A stretch of 64,000 bases of DNA from the NCBI GenBank assembly GCA_002099365.1, contig MSED01000014.1, positions 62,001 to 126,000 on the forward strand. The letters run 5' to 3'. The translations under genes and the position numbers were made by a program. Below, piece by piece: positions 10,625 through 20,876 of the stretch. A model generated the notes under the pieces. The model searched no databases. It saw only the letters and a list, made by a program, of their open reading frames with translations, and was not told the origin of the DNA. This DNA is from Phialophora verrucosa (lineage: Eukaryota; Ascomycota; Eurotiomycetes; Chaetothyriales; Herpotrichiellaceae). Positions within the stretch are counted from its first letter, which is position 1; each line of letters opens with the position of its first letter.

Positions 10625-12689
10625 TCATGCAACGTCCACGGATTGACTGACCCCAGTGTGTTTGCTTTCCAAATGGCGTACGTGCTCAGCCTTTTCGGCT
10701 AAAGTATCAACTACGGCATGATCCTTGACAAATAAAGTGTCAATCTCTTCCAGCGTCAACCCGCCAGTTTCGGGATACAGGAACCAGACTAGGGCGCGAT
10801 CAGCATGACGAGAAACAAGGTAGAATGAGAAGTGGACCTTACCGATGGGTAATTGCAGAAAAGTGAAGATGATGAAGACGATGTATAACCGCCAGTGGAT
10901 GTTGGCGATGCCAATCGGGCCAACCTTGACTGCAGAACGTTAGATAATTGTACAGCGGAGAGCACTGGAGTCAAAGATTTACCAATGATGAATGTGAACG
11001 TCCCTGAATCAGAAAGGTCAGTGCTTGCATCCCTCATCTTCGAGAATGTCTACTTACAGTTGGCGAATGCGTTCAGAGCGTTTCCGATATGCCTGTATCG
11101 GACAGGCACTAGTTCAGGGCCGAGACACCAGGGACTGCAGAGCGTCAGCTTCTCTGTGAGCCACGCCATTGCGCACTTACGCTGGTAGCCAACTCCAGCC
11201 GAATGCCACGCAGATCAGACAAGTGGCACCGAATGCGACCCACAGCTGTGCTGTTCCTCCATTCTTCACCATAGGAGTGTAGATGCAATATCCGATCAGC
11301 ATCGGTATGGTCCCGGAAACAAGCAGCTTCTTGCGTCCCACTCGCTCGATCAACCCAATGCCGGCAAGTGAGCCCACCCAGAAACTGAGTGACGCGACGC
11401 CGCCGAGAATAAGCGACAAGTTCGCAGATATTCCCAGTTGTACGAACACAGTGCTCGAATCTGCGAGACTTGTTAGTCAACGACGACTTCAAAGAGACTC
11501 GTCTTAGGGCACTTACAGTATATGACGATGTTGACGCCTGGTAGTTGCTGAATCATTTGGATAATGAAGACGAGGGCCATTCGGAACGGAATCCTCTGCC
11601 CAGACTTGTCGTAGAAGATCGTTTTGAGATTATACTCGCCGAAATGATCTTCCAGCGCAATCGCGGCAAGAATCTCGCTCCGTTCTGCCTGGACGACTTC
11701 GTGGTCTATCGGAAGGGCTTTCAGCGCCGACATGACTATGTCTGCTTCCTCGGTCCGGTTCTTTGAATACAGCCATCGCGGGCTTTCAGGCAAGAACGGC
11801 AAAGCGGTGATTGTCACAATCGCAAATACCGCCTGGAACGCTGCGAGAGAGTCAGATCTGCAGAATGCAACGAGTTCCAACAGGCTTACCGATCGGAAAG
11901 CGCCACACCACCTGCCCTGTCAAATGGAAGAACCCGTAATTCATCCAGTACGCAATGACTATGCCGAAAGCCGCTATTGAGAGCTGTGTGGCGACAAGCT
12001 GTCCTCGATGCTTGGCCTTGGATGTCTCAGATACCCACGTTGGCACGGTACCGGTATTCATTCCGTTTCCTATACCCGACACGATCCGGCCGACGATCAA
12101 TTGGGCCACGCTGTACGACGCAGTTTGAAGCACGGCGCCTTGAACAGCGTCAGCAAAAGCGTCGGTCTGTTTCTGTATCCCACTTGCCGGCAATCATGAT
12201 TGACATCCCGATCCCGATGGTTCGTTTGCGACCGAGCGACGAACCCCAGACCGCGGCCACAATACAGCCCACCATGCAGCCGATATCGTATATCGAGACG
12301 ACGGTCGATATCGTGTCGGCGTCGGTGGCCTTCAGCGGTCAGCTCAAGCTCAACCCGGTACAGGCTTTGGATACTGTGACTTGCCTTGATGTTGACCGCC
12401 TCGAGGAAATAGGGAGTAGCAATGATACTCCCCATGATGCCTTGGTCGTAGCCTAGGAATTGTCAGTCAATCTCGTCCAGATTGTTTCGCATTACTGAAT
12501 CTCACCAAACAGAAGAAAAGCACTGGCCGAGCACAAGCTGATTGCCCATGAAAGAGCAGAGCCTTGCAGGCCCAAGAAAGGTTTGCTAGATGGAGACATT
12601 TTGTCTGGTGGGATTGGAACAGAGCTGATCGAATCGGTTTTTGGGGGCACGACCACATGGGAACCCACCGAAGATATATCCCCAGGCAT
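10625..12689 (-). CDS. MFS sugar (H+) symporter
   Basis: Model complement(join(10625..10788,10843..10929,10983..11003,11058..11134,11181..11460,11517..11840,11890..12138,12188..12329,12385..12452,12506..12689)), 531 residues, 12 predicted membrane spans, plasma membrane. Sugar-porter signatures are present: YDQGIMGSI after TM1, GSSLGRKRTIG, GRIVSGIGNGMNTGTVPTW, PESPRWLYSKNR, QLPGVNIVIYYSSTVF, ERVGRKKLL, PVRYRHIGNALNAFANW and a final PETGGLTLEEID. Two of the nine introns (12330-12384 and 12139-12187) use GC donors, both reading GCAAGT; only these choices preserve frame and family sequence. Exon 8 is a 21-nt micro-exon. An in-frame ATG at 12599 (MSPSSKP) would give 501 residues and is equally plausible as start. 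Substrate cannot be told from sequence. Confidence 0.88.
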
Positions 12690-13231
12690 ATGTTCCTGTT
12701 CTACATGGCACTTCTGGATCCACTAAGGACTCCAAGCACACGTCTAGCCATGCAAGGGGTGCAGAGCCCGAAGAAAGACTTTCCTCCACGAATTCCCATT
12801 GGGCCCCGCGTTGACCTCCACACATTCCCATTGGGCATCACCTCCTCGTGGCCCTGAACTCGGTGCAGGATGCGGAGCCTTGGAACTTCCCCGGATCTGT
12901 TCGACATGTTATAAAAAATGACATTCGGGATCGGACATTGCCAGCCTACACGGAAGGCAATTCTCCCTCAAGAGGGAAACGGACCGCCCAATAGGACTGA
13001 CTGGACTTGCACCACATAGCTCCGTACATCCTCTTGATTACCTGCCCACCGCGGGACTGTTGACCAAGCCACTGAGTGAGTGGCGGAGCAGTCTACAGAG
13101 AGGCCTCCTCCAAGTTGGCCCTCTCATCCAACGCCCAAGACCCAAGCCCAGCGCTTTAAAAGGCTCATTTCGACGGGTTCTCCCAAAGACGACCTCTTCC
13201 GCCAACATCACCATCAAGCTAATCCTCAACC
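12690..13231. promoter_or_regulatory. Divergent promoter of sugar transporter and SnoaL-like copy 2
   Basis: A 542-bp intergenic region driving the transporter leftward and the SnoaL gene rightward. It holds a tandem 22-bp repeat (12783-12804 and 12815-12836) listed separately, and a CTTTAAAAG stretch about 70 bp before the SnoaL ATG that could serve as its TATA-like element. Confidence 0.6.
12783..12836 (-). repeat. Tandem promoter element: CCAAT box plus CreA-type site, two copies
   Basis: Two 22-bp copies, differing at two positions, start 32 bp apart. Read toward the transporter, each begins GCCCAATGGGAAT (a CCAAT box inside the dyad CCCA-A-TGGG) and ends GTGGAGG, which fits the CreA/Mig1 consensus SYGGRG. 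They lie about 94-147 bp upstream of the longer transporter start. The repeat is seen directly; binding by the CCAAT complex and the glucose repressor CreA is inference from known consensus sites. Confidence 0.6.
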
Positions 13232-13804
13232 ATGCCAACCGACGCGAAGTCCATCGTCGCCGAACTGGCCTCCCTCCGCGACGCGGTCACCGCTCTCCAA
13301 AGCTCGCTCGCCTCGACTCAAGCCTCCCTCGCCGAGGCCCGCGACATCCAAGCCGTCCAGCGCCTCCTGAACCACTACACGGCCCTCCACGACGACGCGT
13401 GCTTCGACCTGGCCAAGCGCGCGGAGTGGGAATCTCTGTTCTGCGCCGACGGTGTGGCGGTCTACCCGTATGGCCAGCACGTCGGGCGCGCCGGCAAGGG
13501 AGCGTGGGCCTTCGGCGGGGTCGCATACTTCGAGCGCTGCCAGCTCCTGTCCTCGAACTTTGACATCGAATTCTCGCCCGGACGGCGACGAGCGTACGTG
13601 CGCACCAACTGTATCGCGCAGTGGATGAAGCGGAAGGAGGTGTTTGACGACCATTTTGACGAGGGAGGTTTCTACCATTGGATCCTGAGGAAGGAGGCGG
13701 ATGGCCAGTGGGGGATCGAGAGAGTCGAGTTGACGATTACGTGGACGACGGGCGAGGATCCTACGGGCGTGGGACCGAAGACGAAAGTGTTGGAGAAGCT
13801 GTAG
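13232..13804 (+). CDS. SnoaL-like (NTF2-fold) protein, copy 2
   Basis: Single exon, 190 residues, start ATG in good context (CAACCATGCC). A 45-residue N-terminal helix with heptad-like Leu spacing precedes the SnoaL-like fold: VQRLLNHYTALHDD, LFCADGVAVYPYGQ, LLSSNFDIEFSPG, FDEGGFYHWILRK and a last strand TITWTTGED. It is paralogous to copy 1 at the other end of the locus but shares only the fold-defining motifs, so the pair is old or has diverged in function. It is transcribed away from the sugar transporter from a shared promoter. The call rests on motif pattern; the reaction (dehydration, isomerisation, hydrolysis) cannot be assigned. Confidence 0.82.
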   Translation: MPTDAKSIVAELASLRDAVTALQSSLASTQASLAEARDIQAVQRLLNHYTALHDDACFDLAKRAEWESLFCADGVAVYPYGQHVGRAGKGAWAFGGVAYFERCQLLSSNFDIEFSPGRRRAYVRTNCIAQWMKRKEVFDDHFDEGGFYHWILRKEADGQWGIERVELTITWTTGEDPTGVGPKTKVLEKL

Positions 13805-14336
13805 GTGTGTGGGCTTGACACTATGCTCCCCGGACCAAGATGATCGTAGAGGACGTGAGAGAGAGGAAGAAGGGGGCTCGAGTTGTGCTCTTGCCAACGG
13901 ATTTCTGAAGGCGAACGCACGGTTGAGATAGGTCATCGTGGAGTAAAACAATGATGTCTTTATTCTGCTATTCGCTCACAAGCACATCAGCGTTATAAGG
14001 CCGTCTCAGTGTGCTCCCTCCCCAGGTGTCTCGCTTTCTCCGGGTTTGTTTTAGCAATTATGTATTGGAGATGGCGTAATTCTCCCTCCAAATATACAGT
14101 GACTATTCTCACAAGTCGAGCCCAGTCCGCCGTCGAAGCTGGGTCGAGTATGGGTATCCTTCAGATGCTGTCGCTTAGCACAAAATACCCCTGCTCCGGC
14201 GCCAGCACAACTCATCAAAGCTTTCGGAAGACTAACGTAGATGCCGCAGAAGAACGATCGTAATGTCATGAGATGACCAGAGACAAAAAGAAACAAGACC
14301 AGGGTCCCAAACGAACGTGGTAGGTCTCTAGGGTGA
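13805..14336. other. Convergent intergenic spacer
   Basis: 532 bp between the SnoaL copy 2 stop and the stop of the membrane protein on the other strand. No gene or clear element seen. Confidence 0.5.
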
Positions 14337-16115
14337 TCACCAGCGTTCGTGGGTGCCCGCTGTCCCGAATGCGCTCCCTCTTTCGCTGGCGGGACTGTTG
14401 GTCGCAGCGAAGTAGGTCAAGGAGTTTCCAGCAGCGCTGCCTCTCCCGCTTCCGATGCCAGTGCCGAAGTCGAAGCGCTCAAACTCGTTCAAGCTGCTCA
14501 CGTCTGACTTGGCGTCGATGTCTTCATACTCGTCGGCATCCGATATAACACTAGCTCGTTTGGAAGGGTAGTGGCTCGATGCAGCCGTCTTCGGCGCCGC
14601 CGACTGACCGATTCCGCCGCCGCCGCCGCCACCTCCAAAGAAGCGGTCTTGGTGTTCCTTCGGGCTCTCTCGAGGTATTAGTTGTGAGCGAGTGGCCGGT
14701 GGAGGGAGCTTGGGAGATGGAGTCGGCTCTGCCGGAGTGTAGCCTAGGCGAGAAGAGTTGGCTAGGCGCGCAATGCGCATGTTCTCTTCGGTGAGACCAT
14801 GGCCAGGCGGGCTGTTAGAGCCTGGTGACTTCGTCCCTTCTCGCAGATCCGCCGTGTTGATCGGCGGTGGTGCGCGTTTGCCCGCCGGCACCTTTGGTAT
14901 GTTTGGAGTCTCTTTCACGATAGGCGAGTATTGAGAGATGGAAGAAGAACCATTGAAAGCACCAGGTGGCGGGGCCGCAAGGCGTGAGGGCGCTTGTGCT
15001 CGGTTGGTGAGGTTCATGTTGGGAGAAGGATCGCGGAAGCGGAAAGCCGATGATGAGAGCTGAGGTGAATCCTTTGGACTCGTGCGTGGAGGTACGGGGC
15101 TCGGTCCACCGCGAAGGACCGGGCTCGGCGCAGTTCGAGACACTGGGCTTGGACCTGGTCTTGATGGTGGTGGTTGGCCTCTCTGCCCTGGTGTGCTGTT
15201 ACTTCGGTGTCTATTTCCCCCTTGATCTCTGGCTGATGCAGGTGGCCCAGGTCGTCCAGCTGTAGCTGGTCGCGGTCCATGACCTGGCAGTCCTTGACCC
15301 GGACCTCTGACGTTTCTATAGGGGGAATTCGCGGTCAAAGTTCTTTGTTGTTCAAGGGCCCGTTCTTGTGCTGCAGAGTCCGGTCCTTGAGGTGTCTGCG
15401 GTCGAACGAGACCAATCTGAGCCGATGGCCACTCTGACGTTGCCGTCGGCGGCGATATAGCGGATGGTAGCTCATTCTGGAAGACCACGGGCGACTTCTT
15501 TTCAAAAGCTCCTGGGTTCGACGTGGTGGACCTGCTGCTGCTTGAGCGGCTCCCCAGCTTCTCTCCTTTGCCCGTCATCACAAACTCGGGCTGGCTCTGC
15601 AGCTCCCTTCTGTGTCTCCGTCTCATGACGAACCAGAATACCGCCAGTGATGCCAAAAGTATAACGGCAACCGGGACAACAATGGCGGGGATGAGTGTGG
15701 AAAGATTTGAACTAGATTGCTTCGCTGCAGCACTGCTCGTTGCGGCGGCTGGTGTCGTCGACGTAGTCGTGCGAACGGTAGATGAAGAAGAGGCGGCCGC
15801 TGCCACAGACGTGAGAGAGGCATATTCAGCGGAGTTGGTGATGGTTCTGGTCACTTCGGTGGTAAACGTGGTCTCGCCCGTGTCGGCGCTCAGTGCCCGT
15901 GTCTGCGTTTCTGTGATAGTAGTGAATCCAGAGGCAGCCTGGGCGGTCACAATCTCGGCGGTGGCCGACGGGTCTGCAGTGGCGACGGCCGTCGTACCTA
16001 TAGACTGCGGTAGACTTGCTGTCGGGTTGTCTATGCGTGGAGGCAGCGTATCCGCAGCCTGAGCCGCTCGTCTGTGTAGGCCCAGGCCATGCCGGAGCAT
16101 CCTGCCTGGTTGCAT
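14337..16115 (-). CDS. Single-span membrane protein with Ser/Thr-rich ectodomain and Pro-rich tail (stress-sensor-like)
   Basis: From the first ATG in frame at 16115 the protein has 592 residues. Order: short basic N-terminus, about 110 residues of Ser/Thr/Ala-rich, likely O-mannosylated ectodomain, one membrane span (STLIPAIVVPVAVILLASLA then FWFVMRRRHRR), then a 400-residue cytosolic tail rich in Pro, Ser and Gln with an acidic end (DEYEDIDAKSDVSS). The layout resembles fungal Mid2/Wsc-type wall sensors but no Cys-rich WSC domain is seen. No signal peptide follows ATG 16115; the frame continues upstream without a start to a TAG, passing a hydrophobic stretch (RPLLLVVFSLDLIAG) that looks like one. 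A small first exon upstream is therefore likely and the true N-terminus is unresolved. Function unknown. Confidence 0.65.
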   Translation of the reverse strand: MQPGRMLRHGLGLHRRAAQAADTLPPRIDNPTASLPQSIGTTAVATADPSATAEIVTAQAASGFTTITETQTRALSADTGETTFTTEVTRTITNSAEYASLTSVAAAASSSSTVRTTTSTTPAAATSSAAAKQSSSNLSTLIPAIVVPVAVILLASLAVFWFVMRRRHRRELQSQPEFVMTGKGEKLGSRSSSSRSTTSNPGAFEKKSPVVFQNELPSAISPPTATSEWPSAQIGLVRPQTPQGPDSAAQERALEQQRTLTANSPYRNVRGPGQGLPGHGPRPATAGRPGPPASARDQGGNRHRSNSTPGQRGQPPPSRPGPSPVSRTAPSPVLRGGPSPVPPRTSPKDSPQLSSSAFRFRDPSPNMNLTNRAQAPSRLAAPPPGAFNGSSSISQYSPIVKETPNIPKVPAGKRAPPPINTADLREGTKSPGSNSPPGHGLTEENMRIARLANSSRLGYTPAEPTPSPKLPPPATRSQLIPRESPKEHQDRFFGGGGGGGGIGQSAAPKTAASSHYPSKRASVISDADEYEDIDAKSDVSSLNEFERFDFGTGIGSGRGSAAGNSLTYFAATNSPASERGSAFGTAGTHERW

Positions 16116-18166
16116 TGCAGGCAGGATGGAGTGGTCGTCGCCAGCAATGAGGTCGAGGGAGAAGACGACAAGAAGCAAAGGTCGACGAGGTGCTGCTGGC
16201 AGGGACTGAGGTGTGGTGACGAGCTCCTTTTGCGCGCGGCACTATCCCGGTCGAGCATGGGGGCTCCCGCTGGCAATTCGAGAGATCATCGAGCGCAGCT
16301 GGCTAGCGTGAGGCCATCGAGCCGGGGGAAATTGGATGAGCAGGCTAAGGAAAGGATTTGCCGTCGAGAGGATCTGATCGCCCCCAGGCAACTTTGGGAG
16401 AAATACGCCGTCGGTGTGCAGGCAACGAAGACGTCGAGGAAAAGCGAAGGAAGACATCTGAAGGAGAGAAGGCGAGTGTCTCTGGCGCATGCTTTGGAAC
16501 TGGTGGATACACAGTCGAGGGCAGGAAGGAGGCGATGGCAGAGCGTTGAGTGTCGCACGGCAAAGGAAGCTGCCAGTGTTTCGGATCGCCGAATGCGGCA
16601 AGGTGCGAGACAAGCTCAAACACCAGAAAATCCGCGTCCACCGCCGTCCAGCCGCCACAATTGGAATCGCACCCACTCTTCCGAGCTGCCGATCGTCAGG
16701 GTCGGACCCGTGCTGCAACTACTCGTAGGGGTGAGGACCCCGTCGTGATGACTCGCAGAGATTTCGTCACAGGCGGTTGATGGAAACGTTCTGATACTTA
16801 TCCCACGCAGTTGCCGCCTTGGTTGACGGATATGGCGGTCAATCAAGGCGTGTGCGAGCAATGCCGCAGAACTCGATGGTCAAAAAGGGGGGAGAAACAA
16901 GCAAATTCACGGCACTGCGGATTTCCAGCTGACCCTCGACGAACAATTCCTTCCGACAAGGACAGGTACAGGTGCGTACTCAGCAGTAAGGAGTAGTCAA
17001 ACTGTACGGAGCATCTACGCCCTTCTTCTCGTTCAACTCTTGCAGTCCGCCATTGCTCCCGCACAGTCTGATGAGCGTGTCCACATATCCTTTACACTCT
17101 ACCAACAACCTGCACCACCTTCATTCTTCAGGGGGGGGGGAGTGGCGCGGTCGATTTGGTAGTAGTTGAAGATGAAGATCCCACTCCATTGAAGCACATC
17201 ATCCGTGTTAGGCGATTATGCAAGAAGTCCTCACATATGCTTGACTATGCTCCGCACCTCGTCAATCAAACATTCGAGAGGCAATCGCGTTCTCTGAAGT
17301 CCAGCGAGGACGAAATGACCTGTCGACCAGATAGTTGAGACAGCTATGTGTTGGTTGTGACGGGCTCAGGCAGAGACTAACTACTGCTGCAGTGATCGAT
17401 GTTGGAAAGGGAGGGAAAAACTATCTATGCGTCTTCAACTTTACTCAGCGATCAGAAGCCACGAGGTCTGGGAGACATGCCCTGTTCCGACAATCCATCC
17501 CACTGCAAGCTGATATCGGGCTTTTACGATGTCTCTCCACCGTAGCTCGCTGTCCAATTCCGCGCAAAGGAAGGTCGTCTAGACATGCCAATATTGTAGT
17601 GATGATTTCATCAGCTCAGAGATCAGATGCCACAAATATACTATACCTCGCTCACACCCAGACAAGACATCTACCATGTCAGGGTAGTCCACAGAGCAAA
17701 GTGAAATCGCAACTAAGCTTTCCCCATTCAAGTTAGACCCAGCGATTCGAAGCTTATCAAAGGCTGTCACGTCGCTGCCACCAATCAGGCTCCTGTGATC
17801 GTGTCTAGGCCGTTGGTTTCCTGCGTCTAGAGAAGCCATTGGTGTGATTTCGGCATGCCTCTCTCCTCCTCATTCGCTATCTCGAACCTGTAAGCGCCTG
17901 CAGCCATGTAAGCACCAACTGCCAACTCCGACTTCAACATGGTCGAATTTCCAACGACCTGGCCGGTCTTCGAGACCTTCTCCTGTCTCCTATGCTATGT
18001 CGTCGAGCAGTCGCAGCCATTGAGTCCTCCACAGGTCTTTCGAGTCGACGACGCATCTTCACGGCATCGGGGCGAGATATGCGAGAGCGTTGAAAGGACC
18101 ATCTTGCACCACACGGACTGACGCATAACGACCTGCGGCTTCGCAGCACGTCGAGTCGCCACCACC
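16116..18166. other. Divergent intergenic region with G10 tract and possible uORF
   Basis: About 2 kb upstream of both flanking genes. It may contain the missing first exon of the left-hand membrane protein (around 16180-16300). A run of ten G lies at 17131-17140. A 60-codon ATG-initiated frame at 17939-18121 ends 45 nt before the MARVEL-like ATG and could be an upstream ORF. No other gene is supported. Confidence 0.5.
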
Positions 18167-19271
18167 ATGAAGACCTACAAAGCGCCCAAATTCTTCCTCT
18201 CTCGGCGGTGGAGGCCTAACAAATGGCCATTCTACGTCTTGCTTGGCATTGAACTGCCGTTGACGGTTGCACTCCTCGCACTCTTCGGCATTGCCGCACC
18301 AGACACATATCGCACTAGGCTGTGGCAAGACGGTGCGGACAATGGCTTCAACTCGAGTCCAACGACGGGGCTGTACGCCGCCGCGAACTACAGACCGTAT
18401 AAGACCCCAAGGGTCTGGTCGCAATTGTGTGTACAACCGCCTCCCCCGGTACGAGGGCACACGCACTGACTCTGATCATAGTATCACCGACTATAACGTC
18501 GCCATAACTGTCCTCAGCATGTTCATCATGCTCGTCAAATCCATCATGTACATGCTTCACGTCTTCCCCCCCGTCCTCTCGGCCCTCATCCACACCGGGC
18601 TCCTGATCCTGTACGCCATCTCGGTGGACTACCAAGCGTCCAGCGACACCACGGACCCCGACCACCCTCAGCACGGGGCGCCATGGTACATCACCAAAAA
18701 CTGCAACGTCGCACACAACAAGGGCAACGTCCAATACTGCGAGCAGGCGAAAGCCAGTTTCGCATGCACATGCGCCATGCTAGGCATATTCCTGGTTTAC
18801 TTCGGATTCGCCGTGTTTAGCTGCTTCCCCACCAAGCAGCAGAGGGAGGAGTATGCGGAGAAGCAACGGCTCAAGGCCGAACGATGGGCAAAATTCGACA
18901 CGTACCAGGATGAAGAGACAGGCGAGACGACCGTGGCGGGGTTCCCTGTGCCGGAAACACCAGGCCTACAAACAAAGCACCCCATGACGCCCAGGACAAT
19001 GGCCTTCAACACCCTTGGCGGGACGAAGGATCTGCCACTGAGGACGCACTTCAGCTCCCCCAACGCACCTGTAGCCGCGGCGGCGCCAACCTTGGCCAGT
19101 CGAAGCCCTGACGTCCCCAGAAGCCCGATGAGTCCGGGCTTTATCAACCGCGTTGGCCTTGGCTCAGACAAGAGCAACGGGAAGTCCCCCGAGATCGAGC
19201 ACTTCAGTCCGCAAAACGGCGCGACCCCGCAGCTGTATTTCCCGCCTCCACCGAAGACGTCGAAGAAGTGA
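18167..19271 (+). CDS. Four-span MARVEL-like membrane protein
   Basis: Model join(18167..18426,18482..19271), 349 residues, 55-nt intron with a GTGTGT donor in phase 2 (joining ...WSQF to ITDYN...). Four hydrophobic segments at about residues 20-44, 92-113, 118-138 and 187-210 fit the fungal MARVEL-like family, proteins of plasma-membrane or endosomal subdomains. A Cys-containing lumenal loop (WYITKNCN, QYCEQAK) precedes TM4. The 140-residue C-terminal tail is cytosolic, starts with a basic helix (KQQREEYAEKQRLKAERW) and contains many SP/TP sites (PMTPRTM, SRSPDVPRSPMSPG), suggesting phosphorylation. ATG context is strong (CCACCATGA). No exact function is known. Confidence 0.78.
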
Positions 19272-19852
19272 AGGGTCACTGGGAGGAGGATGGAGATGCA
19301 CTTTCCTGCTTTGGCGTGGTCTGACGCAGTTGCAAATGGGCATGGGTATGATTCAAGCATCGGTTGTGCCTGAACGGAATGGACATGAGTTTGATGTACA
19401 ATGTGTAAATGGTAGCAAAGTAGCAGTCGGCGTATGATGGGAATCGGTACCCCAGCCAGATGAATTCTGATTTCGCACACACAGTCCGCACACCAACTCA
19501 TGGTCCGCGTTGAACCTGATCTGCACCATCACAGACCACGCGCTGGTTTCGGCTCATTACGTTCGAGTACTGGACGCATTCCCCGGATTGAGGAATTCTC
19601 ACCTCCCATTCACGGGCTCTGATTGACCCTGCAGATCCAAAACGTCGCGGTATGTAGACCGTCTGTGCTGCTCCCACACACCACCTTTCGAACAGATAAT
19701 CGTGGTTCGGAAGCTTTGTGTCGGGACGGGACACGACATGACACGACGGCCACTGTGTAACGCGCCACCCATACGGCCGTCTTGAGCTCTAGTTGAGAAG
19801 AAAACGATCAAAGTCATGACATTCAAGGGTATGCACTATCGTATAAACTCCG
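19272..19852. other. Convergent intergenic spacer
   Basis: 581 bp between two converging 3' ends. No gene or repeat recognised. Confidence 0.5.
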
Positions 19853-20876
19853 TCACCGAGAGGCAACACTCTGAGGACGACCTGCCTCCGTCGCCGGTCC
19901 ACCGGTCAAGTTGCCCACAAACTCCTGATACCGGAAGACATCGCCGCCCTTTTTGGGCGCGGGGTCCTTCAGGCCTCGCACGCCCGCGATGCCTATGACG
20001 TTCTTGCCTAGGATCCTTCGGCCCGTGAAGCCTTCCATGGCGCGATCGATGTCCTTGCCGGTCAACGGCCGCTCGCCGGGGTCGGGGGCCGTGTTGAGCA
20101 ATGCTGTGCGCAGTTCTGCAATGTCGATTTGGCCGCTGTCGTCGTCGTCAAAGGCGGAGAAGGCGTTCAGCAGCTCTTGCTGGGGTGATAATCCGACTAG
20201 AATGTTGGCCAGTTGGCTGAGATATTGAGGCAAGGACATCTGCTGTGGTTGCCCGGGAGCGAAGAACTGGGAGAGGTTGCTTTCGTGCAGGCCGAGTGAC
20301 TGGAGCGTTTCTGCCACGGAAGAGGCGTCGATCGTCCCGTTCGAATTGGAGTCCAGGACGGAGAAGGATTCGCGCATGTTATGCAGCAGTTGTGGAGGGA
20401 GTTTGGCGAGATTGTCGTTCTGCGAGAGCATGCCGTTCGAGACAAGCCTGCGTGGTTCCCTCACTGCTCCGTTGTTCGAGACTGAAAGAGAGGGTCTCTC
20501 GAATTTGGACGGAGAAGCAGGCTGTGATCGGTGGGTGGTCGGTGATGGCGGAGGTTCAGTTTGTGCTCTCCGAAAAGAGGACTCTCCCATGGTCTTCGAA
20601 GGCGTGGAGACAATGATTTCTTCTTCGTCCTCTTCCTCTTCAGAGACGGTGTAGGCATGCTTAAGTTTGGATGGTGAGGTCAAAGGTGATGCGCCGCTCC
20701 TGTTTGTTGGTGGAGTGTTAGGTCTTCCATTGCTGACAAGGGTGGGTGAGCCTGGAGAGGCTGGTCGGCGGAAGGGTGATGAGCGCGGCGAGTTGAACGT
20801 AGATTTGTATGAAGACTGAGAGGAGGTATTAGCATGTAGAGCCGTAACCTGGAAGCTCACAAGCGATCCTTACCAT
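19853..20876 (-). CDS. EF-hand protein, myosin regulatory light chain-like, with long N-terminal extension
   Basis: Model complement(join(19853..20815,20874..20876)), 321 residues. The first coding exon is only the ATG: it reads ATG then GTAAGG, and a 58-nt intron with a CTAAT branch site follows. The alternative without an intron would need a GTG start. Residues 2-140 are Ser/Pro-rich with an acidic run (EEEEDEEE). Two EF-hand loops follow at about 156-167 (DSNSNGTIDASS) and 224-235 (DDDDSGQIDIAE); the second has good calcium ligands. The C-terminal part resembles the second lobe of regulatory light chains, so a role at myosin II or a related motor is plausible; the 140-residue leader is unusual for a plain light chain. 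A generic EF-hand regulator is the alternative. Confidence 0.75.

Noticed and set aside
6550..13804. Calling the SnoaL locus a polyketide or terpene biosynthetic cluster
   Set aside because: No backbone synthase, oxidase or methyltransferase is present in or beside it; the transporter is of sugar-porter type.
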